A stretch of DNA of 64,000 nt, taken from NCBI RefSeq assembly GCF_000242635.2, contig NC_017770.1, forward strand, positions 1,302,001 through 1,366,000, in the 5' to 3' direction. The notes under the pieces were generated by a model. That model was not told where the DNA came from. It was given only the letters and a program-made list of their open reading frames with translations, and searched no databases. Each line of letters opens with the position of its first letter. Within the stretch, counting starts at the first letter, position 1. Of the stretch, positions 9,369 to 18,436 are shown in pieces. Position numbers and translations under genes: made by a program. This stretch comes from Solitalea canadensis DSM 3403 (GTDB lineage: Bacteria > Bacteroidota > Bacteroidia > Sphingobacteriales > Sphingobacteriaceae).

Positions 9369-9396
9369 GAGCGATAAAATAATCTTCTCGAATAGT
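9369..9396 (+). promoter_or_regulatory. 21-bp direct-repeat regulatory site, copy 1
   Basis: GAGCGATAAAAT at 9369 and GAATAGT at 9390 have half-site starts exactly 21 bp apart. The first half nearly repeats in the copies at 23660 (GAACAGTAAAAT) and 26792 (GAGGGATAAAAT). This is the distal of two copies in the 485-bp region between the AraC quartet and the collagen-like gene. Apart from these two sites and an inverted repeat (CTCAAAT 9338-9344 / ATTTGAG 9365-9371), I see nothing else in that gap. Confidence 0.6.
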
Positions 9397-9557
9397 CTGG
9401 TAGCATTATCAATCTCCTTCCTTTATTTAATCAGTTTAGTTGTTTTTAAGAATTATTAGTCCCTGTATTCGATTGAAGAACAGGTGGATATGTTTTGTTT
9501 GTGCACTTTATGTTTAGAGTCATTTTCAATGGAATGTCTAAAAAAAAGAAATTTTTT

Positions 9558-9585
9558 GAATGATTCGAACGTGTTTGCGAATAGT
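9558..9585 (+). promoter_or_regulatory. 21-bp direct-repeat regulatory site, copy 2
   Basis: GAATGAT at 9558 and GAATAGT at 9579 are 21 bp apart. A -7-like TAGCTTTT lies at 9601, 22 bp after the proximal half-site, which is where an activator overlapping the -33 position would act. The collagen-like ORF begins at 9773. Confidence 0.6.
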
Positions 9586-9772
9586 ATGGTAGCTACGAGT
9601 TAGCTTTTTTTGTAATGCTAAATGAAATTGAAATGAGTTGATAATTAATTAGTTAAAAACGAAGAGCTCTCAGTCTACTCAAATAGGATGGATGATTGGG
9701 TTCCAGGAAGTTAATGTCTTCAACATAACTTGAACCAAGATCCTTGATTTAAAATAATATACACTAAAATTT

Positions 9773-12700
9773 ATGACACCTTATTTAAAACGTGTTTTAC
9801 TCTCTATGCTATTTTCCGGGGTAATGCTGCTAGCTAAGGCGCAAAATGGAAATGTGGGAATTGGAACCACTACTCCTAACCAAGCTGCCGTGTTAGACGT
9901 AGTTGCTCCTAACAAGGGATTACTCATTCCACGAGTTTCACTTGCTAATATCAAGGATAGAGTAACTATTCCAAATCCTGTTGAAGCTTTATTAGTATAT
10001 AATACCAATAAAGACATTGCAAACGGAAATGGTTTAGGTTTTTATTATTGGAGTGGGCCAAATGGTTCGCCTGTAAATGAATGGATTTATTTAACGCCAA
10101 ACGGGACTTCTTCGTCCGCTGATGGATCAAAAATCTTTAATGGATCAGGCATTCCGTCCGTTACAATAGGTAAAAACAGTGATTTATATATTGACAATAA
10201 TTCAGGAAACTACTATCAAAAAGATAGTCGTGGGAATTGGAATTTAGCTGGTAACCTAAAAGGCCCTCAAGGCTTAAAAGGAGATCCGGGAGTGGTAGGT
10301 GTTCAGGGAATGGCAGGCACCAGTGGCACTCCGGGCACTCCAGGCACACCGGGAGGTCCCGGAGAAGGAGTTACCATTGTAACTAATGATTCAGGTACAT
10401 GGGTGTATAACCCAACCACCAATACATGGACTAATATTAACGGTGCTCAAGGCCCGCAAGGTGAGCAAGGTTTGGTGGGAGCACAAGGCCCGCAAGGTCC
10501 TCAAGGCTTAAAAGGAGATCCGGGAGTGGTAGGTGTTCAGGGTATGGCTGGCACCAGTGGCACTCCGGGTACTCCAGGCACACCGGGAGGTCCCGGAGAA
10601 GGAGTTACCATTGTAACTAATGATTCAGGTACATGGGTGTATAACCCAACCACCAATACATGGACTAATATCAATGGCGCTAAAGGCGACAAGGGCGATA
10701 AAGGAGAAATGGGTTATGCGGGAGGTAACGGCCAACCGGGTGCAGCAGGCTTAGATGGGTCGATCAATGTGTACGTAGATCAAACCACCAACACCGTTTA
10801 CGTACGTGATCCGAACAATCCGGATAACTGGATTCCGATTAACGGCGCTAAAGGTGCTAAAGGAGATAAGGGAGATAAAGGAGAAATGGGCTATGCGGGA
10901 GGTAACGGCCAACCGGGTGCAGCAGGCTTGGACGGATCGATCAACGTGTATGTAGATCAAACCACCAACACCGTTTACGTCCGTGACCCGAACAATCCGG
11001 ATAACTGGATTCCGATTAACGGCGCTAAAGGTGCTAAAGGAGATAAGGGTGACAAAGGAGAAATGGGCTATGCGGGAGGTAACGGCCAACCGGGTGCAGC
11101 AGGCTTGGACGGATCGATCAACGTGTATGTAGATCAAACTACTAATACCGTTTATGTACGTGACCCGAATAATCCGGATAACTGGATTCCGATTAACGGC
11201 GCCAAAGGAGATAAGGGTGATCCGGGAGTGGTAGGTGTTCAGGGAATGGCAGGCACCAGTGGCACTCCGGGTACTCCAGGCACACCGGGAGGTCCCGGAG
11301 AAGGAGTTACCATTGTAACTAATGATTCAGGTACATGGGTGTATAACCCAACCACCAATACATGGACTAATATTAACGGTGCACAAGGCCCGCAAGGTGA
11401 GCAAGGTTTGGTGGGAGCACAAGGCCCGCAAGGTCCTCAAGGCTTAAAAGGAGATCCGGGAGTGGTAGGTGTTCAGGGTATGGCTGGCACCAGTGGCACT
11501 CCGGGTACTCCAGGCACACCGGGAGGTCCCGGAGAAGGAGTTACCATTGTAACTAATGATTCAGGTACATGGGTGTACAACCCAACCACCAATACATGGA
11601 CTAATATCAATGGCGCTAAAGGCGACAAGGGCGATAAAGGAGAAATGGGTTATGCGGGAGGTAACGGCCAACCGGGTGCAGCAGGCTTAGATGGGTCGAT
11701 CAATGTGTACGTAGATCAAACCACCAACACCGTTTACGTACGTGATCCGAACAATCCGGATAACTGGATTCCGATTAACGGCGCTAAAGGTGCTAAAGGA
11801 GATAAGGGAGATAAAGGAGAAATGGGCTATGCGGGAGGTAACGGCCAACCGGGTGCAGCAGGCTTGGACGGATCGATCAACGTGTATGTAGATCAAACCA
11901 CCAACACCGTTTACGTCCGTGACCCGAACAATCCGGATAACTGGATTCCGATTAACGGCGCTAAAGGTGCTAAAGGAGATAAGGGTGACAAAGGAGAAAT
12001 GGGCTATGCGGGAGGTAACGGCCAACCGGGTGCAGCAGGCTTGGACGGATCGATCAACGTGTATGTAGATCAAACTACTAATACCGTTTATGTACGTGAC
12101 CCGAATAATCCGGATAACTGGATTCCGATTAACGGCGCCAAAGGAGATAAGGGTGATCCGGGAGTGGTAGGTGTTCAGGGAATGGCTGGCACCAGTGGCA
12201 CTCCGGGTACTCCAGGCACACCGGGAGGTCCCGGAGAAGGAGTTACCATTGTAACTAATGATTCAGGTACATGGGTGTATAACCCAACCACCAATACATG
12301 GACTAATATTAACGGTGCACAAGGCCCGCAAGGTCCTCAAGGCTTAAAAGGAGATCCGGGAGTGGTAGGTGTTCAGGGAATGGCAGGCACCAGTGGCACT
12401 CCGGGTACTCCAGGCACACCGGGAGGTCCCGGAGAAGGAGTTACCATTGTAACTAATGATTCAGGTACATGGGTGTATAACCCAACCACCAATACATGGA
12501 CTAATATTAACGGTGCTCAAGGCCCGCAAGGTGAGCAAGGTTTGGTGGGAGCACAAGGCCCGCAAGGTCCTCAAGGCTTAAAAGGAGATCCGGGAGTGGT
12601 AGGTGTTCAGGGAATGGCAGGCACCAGTGGCACTCCGGGTACTCCAGGCACACCGGGAGGTCCCGGAGAAGGAGTTACCATTGTAACTAATGATTCAGGT

Positions 12701-14863
12701 ACATGGGTGTACAACCCAACCACCAATACATGGACTAATATTAACGGTGCTCAAGGCCCGCAAGGTGAGCAAGGTTTGGTGGGAGCACAAGGCCCGCAAG
12801 GTCCTCAAGGCTTAAAAGGAGATCCGGGAGTGGTAGGTGTTCAGGGAATGGCAGGCACCAGTGGCACTCCGGGCACTCCGGGCACACCGGGAGGTCCCGG
12901 AGAAGGAGTTACCATTGTAACTAATGATTCAGGTACATGGGTGTATAACCCAACCTCCAATACATGGACCAAGATTAATGGTCCTCAGGGAGAACAAGGT
13001 CCGAAAGGTATTGATGGAACAAATGGATTAGATGGTAAAGGGATCAGTGGTACTAGCATTGATGTTAATGGTAATCTGATTATTACTTATACAGATGGAA
13101 CAACGACAGATGCCGGTAAAGTAGTTGGTCCGAAAGGTATTGATGGAACAAATGGATTAGATGGTAAAGGGATCAGTGGTACTAGCATTGATGTTAATGG
13201 TAATCTGATTATTACTTATACAGATGGTACAAAAACAGATGCCGGTAAAGTGATAGGACCACAGGGGCCACAAGGTGAACAAGGTCCGCAAGGTCCGGTA
13301 GGACCTCCACCAACAACAGGAGCGGGTACACTTTCTGGTGCTAATTTGATAACAGTTAGTGATGGCGCTAATGCAGTGTTTAAAAATAATACAATCAGTT
13401 TGACAGGAGGTTCAGATGGTCAGCTATTGCAGAGTGTTGGAACAACTCCAACATGGGTTGATGCCAATACTGTGGTAAAAGGTAATTCATCAGTAACCAG
13501 TCCTAAATCTACGGTAACAGTTACTGGTACAAACACAGTTCTTGGTGCTACAACAGTAGATATTACTCCTGGAAGTGGTAATACAATTATGACAACCGAC
13601 GGATCTGGTAATGTAGTATGGAGTACACAGGTTCCAATAGCGATTACTGGTAATAACTCGGTAAGTAGTCCGAATGCCACTATCAATGTATCAGGAACCA
13701 ATACTGTGTTAGGCGCTACTACCGTGGATATTAAGCCAGGAGCAAATAACACTATGATGATGACTAATAATAGTGGTGTAGTAACCTGGGTAGATCCGGC
13801 AACTGTTAACACCAAAGGAGATAACCTCGGTAACCACGTTGCTACTCAGAATTTAAACATGAGCGGTAACAACATAAATAATATTGCCAAAGCCAGTACT
13901 GTAAATCTTTCTGTTAGTAACGGTGCTGCTATGGGCAAGGTAGCTGTATCAGATGCTACAGGTAATATTATCTGGACAGACGCAACTGCATTACAGACGG
14001 TGGATTGGAAATTAAATGGTAATAAGAACGGAGCAGTTAAAACATTGGGGACAACGGATAATTATGATCTGCCGTTAATAACCAATAATATAGAAAGAGT
14101 CAGATTAATAACTCCTGTAACAGCTTCTGATACAGCAGAATTTAAGTTAGGTTCTGGTTCCGGTAAATACACTCGTTTATCCTTTGGCAATTTTTCTACT
14201 TCAACACCATCTGTATCACATATACGTCTCTTCAGTGGAGCATATGAGAGTATTTACGGCTTTGGAGTATCAAGCGGTCAACTTAATTATAGTTCTGGTC
14301 AGGGGTCGCACGTGTTTTATACCGGACCGTATAATGCATTATCACAAAAAATGATAATTACAAATTCAGGAAAGGTAGGAATAGGAACTTCAAATCCATC
14401 TGAATTATTAGATGTTGCAGGAGATGCTAAAATAGCTAATAAAATTACGACTCAATATGCTGCGATAACCAAAGGCTTTAATGGAGTGGGAGCAAACACA
14501 GGTTCTGTGGCAACATCTGCAGACGCAAATGGTAATGTGATTTGGAAGAATTCTCAGGATCTTGTTTTGGTAAAATATGTAAAACGAATCTCTGCCAATT
14601 ATACCGTCGACTTTGCAATCGATGATGTGATATTGGTTGATGCATCCAACGGAAGCGTGTCTGTGGGAATTCCAACAACAGGGGCAGTATCCGGCAGAGT
14701 ACTTACCATTAAACGTGTTGATACTTCTTCAAATTCTGTAATTATTGATTTTACTGCAGGATTCGTGGACGAAACTGATCACCTAATCAGTGTAGGGCAA
14801 AAGATAACCTACCAGATTATCGCTGAGAGTTCAACCAAATGGCAAACTATTTCAAGATTCTAA
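9773..14863 (+). CDS. Very large collagen-like secreted repeat protein
   Basis: This 1696-residue protein has a signal peptide (MTPYLKRVLLSMLFSGVMLLAKAQ) and an N-terminal head (VGIGTTTPNQAAVLDVVAP, NKGLLIPRVSLANIKD) shared with the next three genes. A long collagen-like Gly-X-Y region runs from about residue 165 to 1180. The C-terminal part repeats the NIERVRL / GIGTSNPSELLDV theme and ends in a beta-rich domain. The collagen region is built from two cassettes. A (GVVGVQGMAGTSGTPGTPGT, then a W-rich NDSGTWVYNPTTNTW insert) occurs 8 times. B (GDKGDKGEMGYAGGNGQPGA, then INVYVDQTTNTVYV) occurs 6 times. The order is A2B3A2B3A4, followed by two GKGISGTSIDVNGN units. It probably forms trimeric surface fibres. 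No T9SS sorting domain is obvious at its C-terminus, so the export route is open. Two 21-bp direct-repeat sites lie upstream. Confidence 0.9.
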   Translation: MTPYLKRVLLSMLFSGVMLLAKAQNGNVGIGTTTPNQAAVLDVVAPNKGLLIPRVSLANIKDRVTIPNPVEALLVYNTNKDIANGNGLGFYYWSGPNGSPVNEWIYLTPNGTSSSADGSKIFNGSGIPSVTIGKNSDLYIDNNSGNYYQKDSRGNWNLAGNLKGPQGLKGDPGVVGVQGMAGTSGTPGTPGTPGGPGEGVTIVTNDSGTWVYNPTTNTWTNINGAQGPQGEQGLVGAQGPQGPQGLKGDPGVVGVQGMAGTSGTPGTPGTPGGPGEGVTIVTNDSGTWVYNPTTNTWTNINGAKGDKGDKGEMGYAGGNGQPGAAGLDGSINVYVDQTTNTVYVRDPNNPDNWIPINGAKGAKGDKGDKGEMGYAGGNGQPGAAGLDGSINVYVDQTTNTVYVRDPNNPDNWIPINGAKGAKGDKGDKGEMGYAGGNGQPGAAGLDGSINVYVDQTTNTVYVRDPNNPDNWIPINGAKGDKGDPGVVGVQGMAGTSGTPGTPGTPGGPGEGVTIVTNDSGTWVYNPTTNTWTNINGAQGPQGEQGLVGAQGPQGPQGLKGDPGVVGVQGMAGTSGTPGTPGTPGGPGEGVTIVTNDSGTWVYNPTTNTWTNINGAKGDKGDKGEMGYAGGNGQPGAAGLDGSINVYVDQTTNTVYVRDPNNPDNWIPINGAKGAKGDKGDKGEMGYAGGNGQPGAAGLDGSINVYVDQTTNTVYVRDPNNPDNWIPINGAKGAKGDKGDKGEMGYAGGNGQPGAAGLDGSINVYVDQTTNTVYVRDPNNPDNWIPINGAKGDKGDPGVVGVQGMAGTSGTPGTPGTPGGPGEGVTIVTNDSGTWVYNPTTNTWTNINGAQGPQGPQGLKGDPGVVGVQGMAGTSGTPGTPGTPGGPGEGVTIVTNDSGTWVYNPTTNTWTNINGAQGPQGEQGLVGAQGPQGPQGLKGDPGVVGVQGMAGTSGTPGTPGTPGGPGEGVTIVTNDSGTWVYNPTTNTWTNINGAQGPQGEQGLVGAQGPQGPQGLKGDPGVVGVQGMAGTSGTPGTPGTPGGPGEGVTIVTNDSGTWVYNPTSNTWTKINGPQGEQGPKGIDGTNGLDGKGISGTSIDVNGNLIITYTDGTTTDAGKVVGPKGIDGTNGLDGKGISGTSIDVNGNLIITYTDGTKTDAGKVIGPQGPQGEQGPQGPVGPPPTTGAGTLSGANLITVSDGANAVFKNNTISLTGGSDGQLLQSVGTTPTWVDANTVVKGNSSVTSPKSTVTVTGTNTVLGATTVDITPGSGNTIMTTDGSGNVVWSTQVPIAITGNNSVSSPNATINVSGTNTVLGATTVDIKPGANNTMMMTNNSGVVTWVDPATVNTKGDNLGNHVATQNLNMSGNNINNIAKASTVNLSVSNGAAMGKVAVSDATGNIIWTDATALQTVDWKLNGNKNGAVKTLGTTDNYDLPLITNNIERVRLITPVTASDTAEFKLGSGSGKYTRLSFGNFSTSTPSVSHIRLFSGAYESIYGFGVSSGQLNYSSGQGSHVFYTGPYNALSQKMIITNSGKVGIGTSNPSELLDVAGDAKIANKITTQYAAITKGFNGVGANTGSVATSADANGNVIWKNSQDLVLVKYVKRISANYTVDFAIDDVILVDASNGSVSVGIPTTGAVSGRVLTIKRVDTSSNSVIIDFTAGFVDETDHLISVGQKITYQIIAESSTKWQTISRF
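10283..12154 (+). repeat. 936-bp intragenic tandem duplication
   Basis: 10283-11218 and 11219-12154 are near-identical head-to-tail copies (A-A-B-B-B cassette sets), differing at only a few positions that I noticed. Landmarks such as GATCCGGGAGTGG recur at 10283, 10517, 11219, 11453 and 12155, exactly 936 bp apart in corresponding positions. Beyond 12154 there are four more A cassettes, with steps of 198, 234 and 234 bp. The length is a multiple of 3, so gain or loss of a copy keeps the frame. Confidence 0.9.
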
Positions 14864-14875
14864 ACTAAGCTGATT

Positions 14876-14909
14876 GAAGTGATTGCTTAGTTGTAATCGC
14901 TTCTTTTTT
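14876..14909 (+). terminator. Intrinsic terminator after the collagen-like gene
   Basis: GAAGTGATT pairs with AATCGCTTC (one G-U), with a 10-nt loop, followed by TTTTTT. It may insulate the collagen-like gene or attenuate read-through into the downstream genes. Confidence 0.65.
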
Positions 14910-14942
14910 AGATAATTAAAATTGTTTATTTAATAGAGAAGA

Positions 14943-16040
14943 ATGAAAATACTGCTTAAGGTAACGGTTTTTGTATTGAGTTTAGCATATAGCAGCTCGT
15001 CACTTGCTCAGGTGGGTATGGTTGCAAATAATCCGGATAAATCGGCTGTGTTGGACATGAGAGCTACTTCAAACCAAGGACTTTTAATTCCAAATGTAAA
15101 TCTCAAAAGTACTACCGACAAAACGATAATTACGAATCCTGTACAAAGTTTGTTGGTTTACAATACGAATGCTGCGATAATAGGGGATGGTGCAGAAGGA
15201 GAAGGTTTTTATTTCTGGGATACCAATAGATGGGTTAAGCTGATCGCAACTAATGATACTATTGGATGGGGTTTATCGGGTAATGGGAATGTTAATTCTG
15301 ATGTTCATTTTGTTGGTACGACTGATTCAAAGGATTGGATAGTTAAGACAAATAATACGGAAAGACTGCGTGTGCTTGCCGAAGGTAATATAGGTATAGG
15401 CACAAATGCACCAATCAATTCACTTCATGTTAAATCGAATTCAGATCCTGTAAGGTTAGAAGGTTTGGCAACCTCAACCGATCCATCTGACATAACACTT
15501 GTGGCTGATGGAAACGGTGTTGTTCGTAAGGCTAAGGCCGGTGCATCTTATGTGGCCTTTCTCCAATCAGCTGTTCCCCAAACTTATAAAATTACTTCAT
15601 TTGGAGCCAGTTCTGCAACCAATTCTGATCCAATTACATTTACCAATGATGAGGTAAAGGTAAATACTATTGGTTCCTGGGATGGCTCTTCAGTGTTTAC
15701 AGTTAATGAGAATGGTTTATATGAAGTCTATGCCAGTGCTAATTTTATCAGTGTAAATGGACCTGATGCCGATTTGAATATATCTCTTGAATTACAACAA
15801 GAGACTGGTAATGGATGGCAAACTGTTTTAGGAGCAAGGACAATATACTCTAAAAGTTGGGCCAACCTGACAATCAGCTGCCCCTTGGGAGGAATAGTAA
15901 GTTTAACTGCAGGAACAAAACTAAAACTTGTTATTCATAGAATGGGTGGAGGTATTGTTACTGGTGGCAAAGTAGGAGCTGATTGTGGTGTGCATGGTGT
16001 TACTTTTTCGAAGGTGCTGAAACTTAATAAAATAGGATAA
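14943..16040 (+). CDS. Secreted protein with tail-fibre-like head and C1q/TNF-like C-terminus, paralogue 1
   Basis: This 365-residue protein has a signal peptide (ending SSSLAQ) and the shared head (VGMVANNPDKSAVLDMRATS, QGLLIPNVNL, GFYFWDTNRWVKL). A middle repeat follows (DWIVKTNNTERLRVLAEGNI, GIGTNAP), resembling modules common in Bacteroidota fibre proteins. The last ~150 residues (FTVNENGLYEVYASANFI, LNISLELQQETGNGWQTVLG, GTKLKLVIHRMGG) have the strand pattern of a C1q/TNF-like jelly roll. That assignment is by pattern only. It sits downstream of the collagen-like gene, after a terminator, and has two close paralogues following. Confidence 0.8.
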   Translation: MKILLKVTVFVLSLAYSSSSLAQVGMVANNPDKSAVLDMRATSNQGLLIPNVNLKSTTDKTIITNPVQSLLVYNTNAAIIGDGAEGEGFYFWDTNRWVKLIATNDTIGWGLSGNGNVNSDVHFVGTTDSKDWIVKTNNTERLRVLAEGNIGIGTNAPINSLHVKSNSDPVRLEGLATSTDPSDITLVADGNGVVRKAKAGASYVAFLQSAVPQTYKITSFGASSATNSDPITFTNDEVKVNTIGSWDGSSVFTVNENGLYEVYASANFISVNGPDADLNISLELQQETGNGWQTVLGARTIYSKSWANLTISCPLGGIVSLTAGTKLKLVIHRMGGGIVTGGKVGADCGVHGVTFSKVLKLNKIG

Positions 16041-16129
16041 CGGCATAGAGAAGCAAATTAAAATTGCTTCAGGATGAGCCAAATTAAAGCTAAAAGATGT
16101 TCACACTTAAATTCAATAGTACAAGGTAT

Positions 16130-17248
16130 ATGAAATTTACATATGGTATAAGACTGGCAATATTATTCTTTTTTATTAATACTGCTGCTTTTGCCCAGGT
16201 CGGAATGATTTCAAATACACCGGACAGATCTGCTGCATTAGATTTGAAAGCAACTAACAAACAAGGCGTATTGATTCCTCAGGTAAATCTTAATAGTACT
16301 ACGCATAAATCAGTGATTGCAGGAGGTGCACCGGTCAAAAGCTTGTTAGTCTATAATACTAATTCCGGAATTACGGGAAAAGGTGCCGCCGGTGAGGGGT
16401 TCTATTATTGGGATGCAACCATGTGGCAAAAACTGGTTACTCCGGCTGATACAACCGTTTGGAGTTTATATGGTAACAGTAATACAGATCCTTCAGTAAA
16501 TTTTATCGGTACAACAAATTCAAATGATTGGATTGTGAAAACCAATAATATTGAAAGAATGCGTGTAAATGCCAATGGTAATATTGGTATGGGTGATAGT
16601 GATAATGATATTACAAATACATTGGATGTAAAAGCGCCTGCACTTCCTGTTCGGTTCGAGACATTATCGATAACCAATGCTTCTAATGCTATACCTCTTG
16701 TAGTAAATGCTTCCGGTGTTGTAAAGAAGGCTGCTGTGGGTCTTCCTCATGTAGCCTATTTGCAATCATCAACAATACAGAATCTTTCGTTTGATGCTTT
16801 TAGTATGTATTCTGGATGGTATTCTCCTGCTGTATTGAGTTTTGTAACAGGAGATATTCTCCTGAATAATATAGGCACCTGGAATGTAGCAGATAATTCA
16901 TTAACAGTGACTAATGCAGGAGAGTATGATGTAACCGGAGCCTTTAATTTTTATACAGGTTCTACAGGTGGTCCAATGGCTATTAATGTAGTGATTCAAG
17001 CGTACAATACTTCTACAAGTACATGGGATGATGTGGTGGGAAGCAGAGCCATGTACAATACTAATGGGCATACACAAACTTGCAGTGTATCCGGAGTTGG
17101 GGTGTTATTAAATGGGAACACAAAAATCAGATTTGTTGCGTACAGGGGGGCAAAATTCTACGCTGTGAATAATGATGTGAAAGCGAATGTAGATCCTGCC
17201 AATGGTATCACTTATTCTAAATATTTAAAAGTTGCCCGAATACGATAA
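16130..17248 (+). CDS. Secreted protein with tail-fibre-like head and C1q/TNF-like C-terminus, paralogue 2
   Basis: This 372-residue protein has a signal peptide (MKFTYGIRLAILFFFINTAA), then VGMISNTPDRSAALDLKATN, QGVLIPQVNL, DWIVKTNNIERMRVNANGNI, and the putative jelly-roll C-terminus (LTVTNAGEYDVTGAFNFYTG, WDDVVGSRAMYNTN, GNTKIRFVAYRG). I prefer the ATG at 16130, preceded by ACAAGG, to the in-frame ATG at 16097, because it puts the signal peptide at the N-terminus. A 7-bp hairpin (GAAGCAA/TTGCTTC, about 16054-16074) lies between it and the previous gene. Confidence 0.8.
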   Translation: MKFTYGIRLAILFFFINTAAFAQVGMISNTPDRSAALDLKATNKQGVLIPQVNLNSTTHKSVIAGGAPVKSLLVYNTNSGITGKGAAGEGFYYWDATMWQKLVTPADTTVWSLYGNSNTDPSVNFIGTTNSNDWIVKTNNIERMRVNANGNIGMGDSDNDITNTLDVKAPALPVRFETLSITNASNAIPLVVNASGVVKKAAVGLPHVAYLQSSTIQNLSFDAFSMYSGWYSPAVLSFVTGDILLNNIGTWNVADNSLTVTNAGEYDVTGAFNFYTGSTGGPMAINVVIQAYNTSTSTWDDVVGSRAMYNTNGHTQTCSVSGVGVLLNGNTKIRFVAYRGAKFYAVNNDVKANVDPANGITYSKYLKVARIR

Positions 17249-17304
17249 TTGGAAACACGGATTTTAATTAAAAATGTAGTTGCAGCCTCTTAAATCTTGT
17301 TAAC

Positions 17305-18390
17305 ATGAAAAAAACGTTCATTTTATTAATATCCTTTATATTGTTAATCCACACTGGTTTTGCACAAGTTGGAGTAACCACCAATACACCTGATAAATCC
17401 GCTGCATTAGATATGAAAGCAATGTCGGATAAAGGTATTTTGTTGCCTAATGTTAATATCACTAAAGTGTCAGATCCGGCTCCGGTACTAGGTAATGCGC
17501 CCGTGCAGGGTTTATGGATCTACAATAACAATACAGCTGTTATCGGAACTTACTTAGGCATATCAACCAAGGGATTTTACTATTGGCAACAGAACCGTTG
17601 GAACAAAATGGCGACACCTTTAGATACAACAGGGTGGGGTAGACTAGGTAATATAGAAACAAATCCTTCGATTCATTTTATTGGTACCAGGGATGCTGCT
17701 GATTGGGTGGTGAAGACAAATAATACTGAAAGAATGCGCGTAACAGCTGCAGGTAATGTTGGGATTGGAACAAGTAATCCAACCAATCAGTTACATGTGA
17801 AAGCTGCTAGTGTGCGTTTTGAAAACCTTGAGTTAACAACAAATGATACAGATGCAGGTCTGGTGGTCGATAATATGGGTGTTGTAAAACTGTCCATATG
17901 GGGTAGTGCATACTTTCAATCTTCTGATGTTCAGGATTTACCATCATCAGCATTTAGTGCAATAAGTAATCCAGCGATTATTGATTTTTCTTCATCAGAT
18001 ATGCTTTTGAATACCATTGGTACCTGGAACGATTCTGATAATACCTTCAATGTTTTCTTTTCAGGAACTTACGAAATAACGGCAGAGGCAAATTTTTATG
18101 TTCAAACTGTTTCGGATGAAACAATGGGGATAAGCCTCGTTTTGCAAAAATGGAATGGAACTGCCTGGGTGAATGTCATTGGTAACAGAGATCAATATGA
18201 AGTAAACTGGTCAGGTAAAATATCTGGAGTTTATTTAACAGGTGTTCTTGCTCTTAATGATAATACTAAGCTTCGATTGGTAATTCAAAGAACAGAGGGG
18301 GGTACAGCTTCCGGAAATATAAAGATCATGAGTGATCAATCAACCGGGATTCAATATTCAAAGTTTTTCAGAATTATAAAAGTAAGTTGA
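17305..18390 (+). CDS. Secreted protein with tail-fibre-like head and C1q/TNF-like C-terminus, paralogue 3
   Basis: This 361-residue protein has a signal peptide (MKKTFILLISFILLIHTGFA) and the same module order as the two preceding genes: VGVTTNTPDKSAALDMKAMS, GILLPNVNI, DWVVKTNNTERMRVTAAGNV, GIGTSNPTNQLHVKA. The C-terminal domain carries FNVFFSGTYEITAEANFYV, LQKWNGTAWVNVIGNR and DNTKLRLVIQRTEG. The three C-termini are much more divergent than the heads, as expected if the head is a common assembly module and the C-terminus a variable binding domain (inference). Confidence 0.8.
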   Translation: MKKTFILLISFILLIHTGFAQVGVTTNTPDKSAALDMKAMSDKGILLPNVNITKVSDPAPVLGNAPVQGLWIYNNNTAVIGTYLGISTKGFYYWQQNRWNKMATPLDTTGWGRLGNIETNPSIHFIGTRDAADWVVKTNNTERMRVTAAGNVGIGTSNPTNQLHVKAASVRFENLELTTNDTDAGLVVDNMGVVKLSIWGSAYFQSSDVQDLPSSAFSAISNPAIIDFSSSDMLLNTIGTWNDSDNTFNVFFSGTYEITAEANFYVQTVSDETMGISLVLQKWNGTAWVNVIGNRDQYEVNWSGKISGVYLTGVLALNDNTKLRLVIQRTEGGTASGNIKIMSDQSTGIQYSKFFRIIKVS

Positions 18391-18436
18391 TCAGGAATCT
18401 ATCTGGTTGCGACAATTGAAAGCTAATTCATTAAAA

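Noticed and set aside
10751-12073. Two identical 128-codon open frames on the minus strand within the collagen-like gene
   Set aside because: They are antisense reflections of the B cassettes in a GC-rich repeat. They are identical only because of the 936-bp duplication, and have no coding context.
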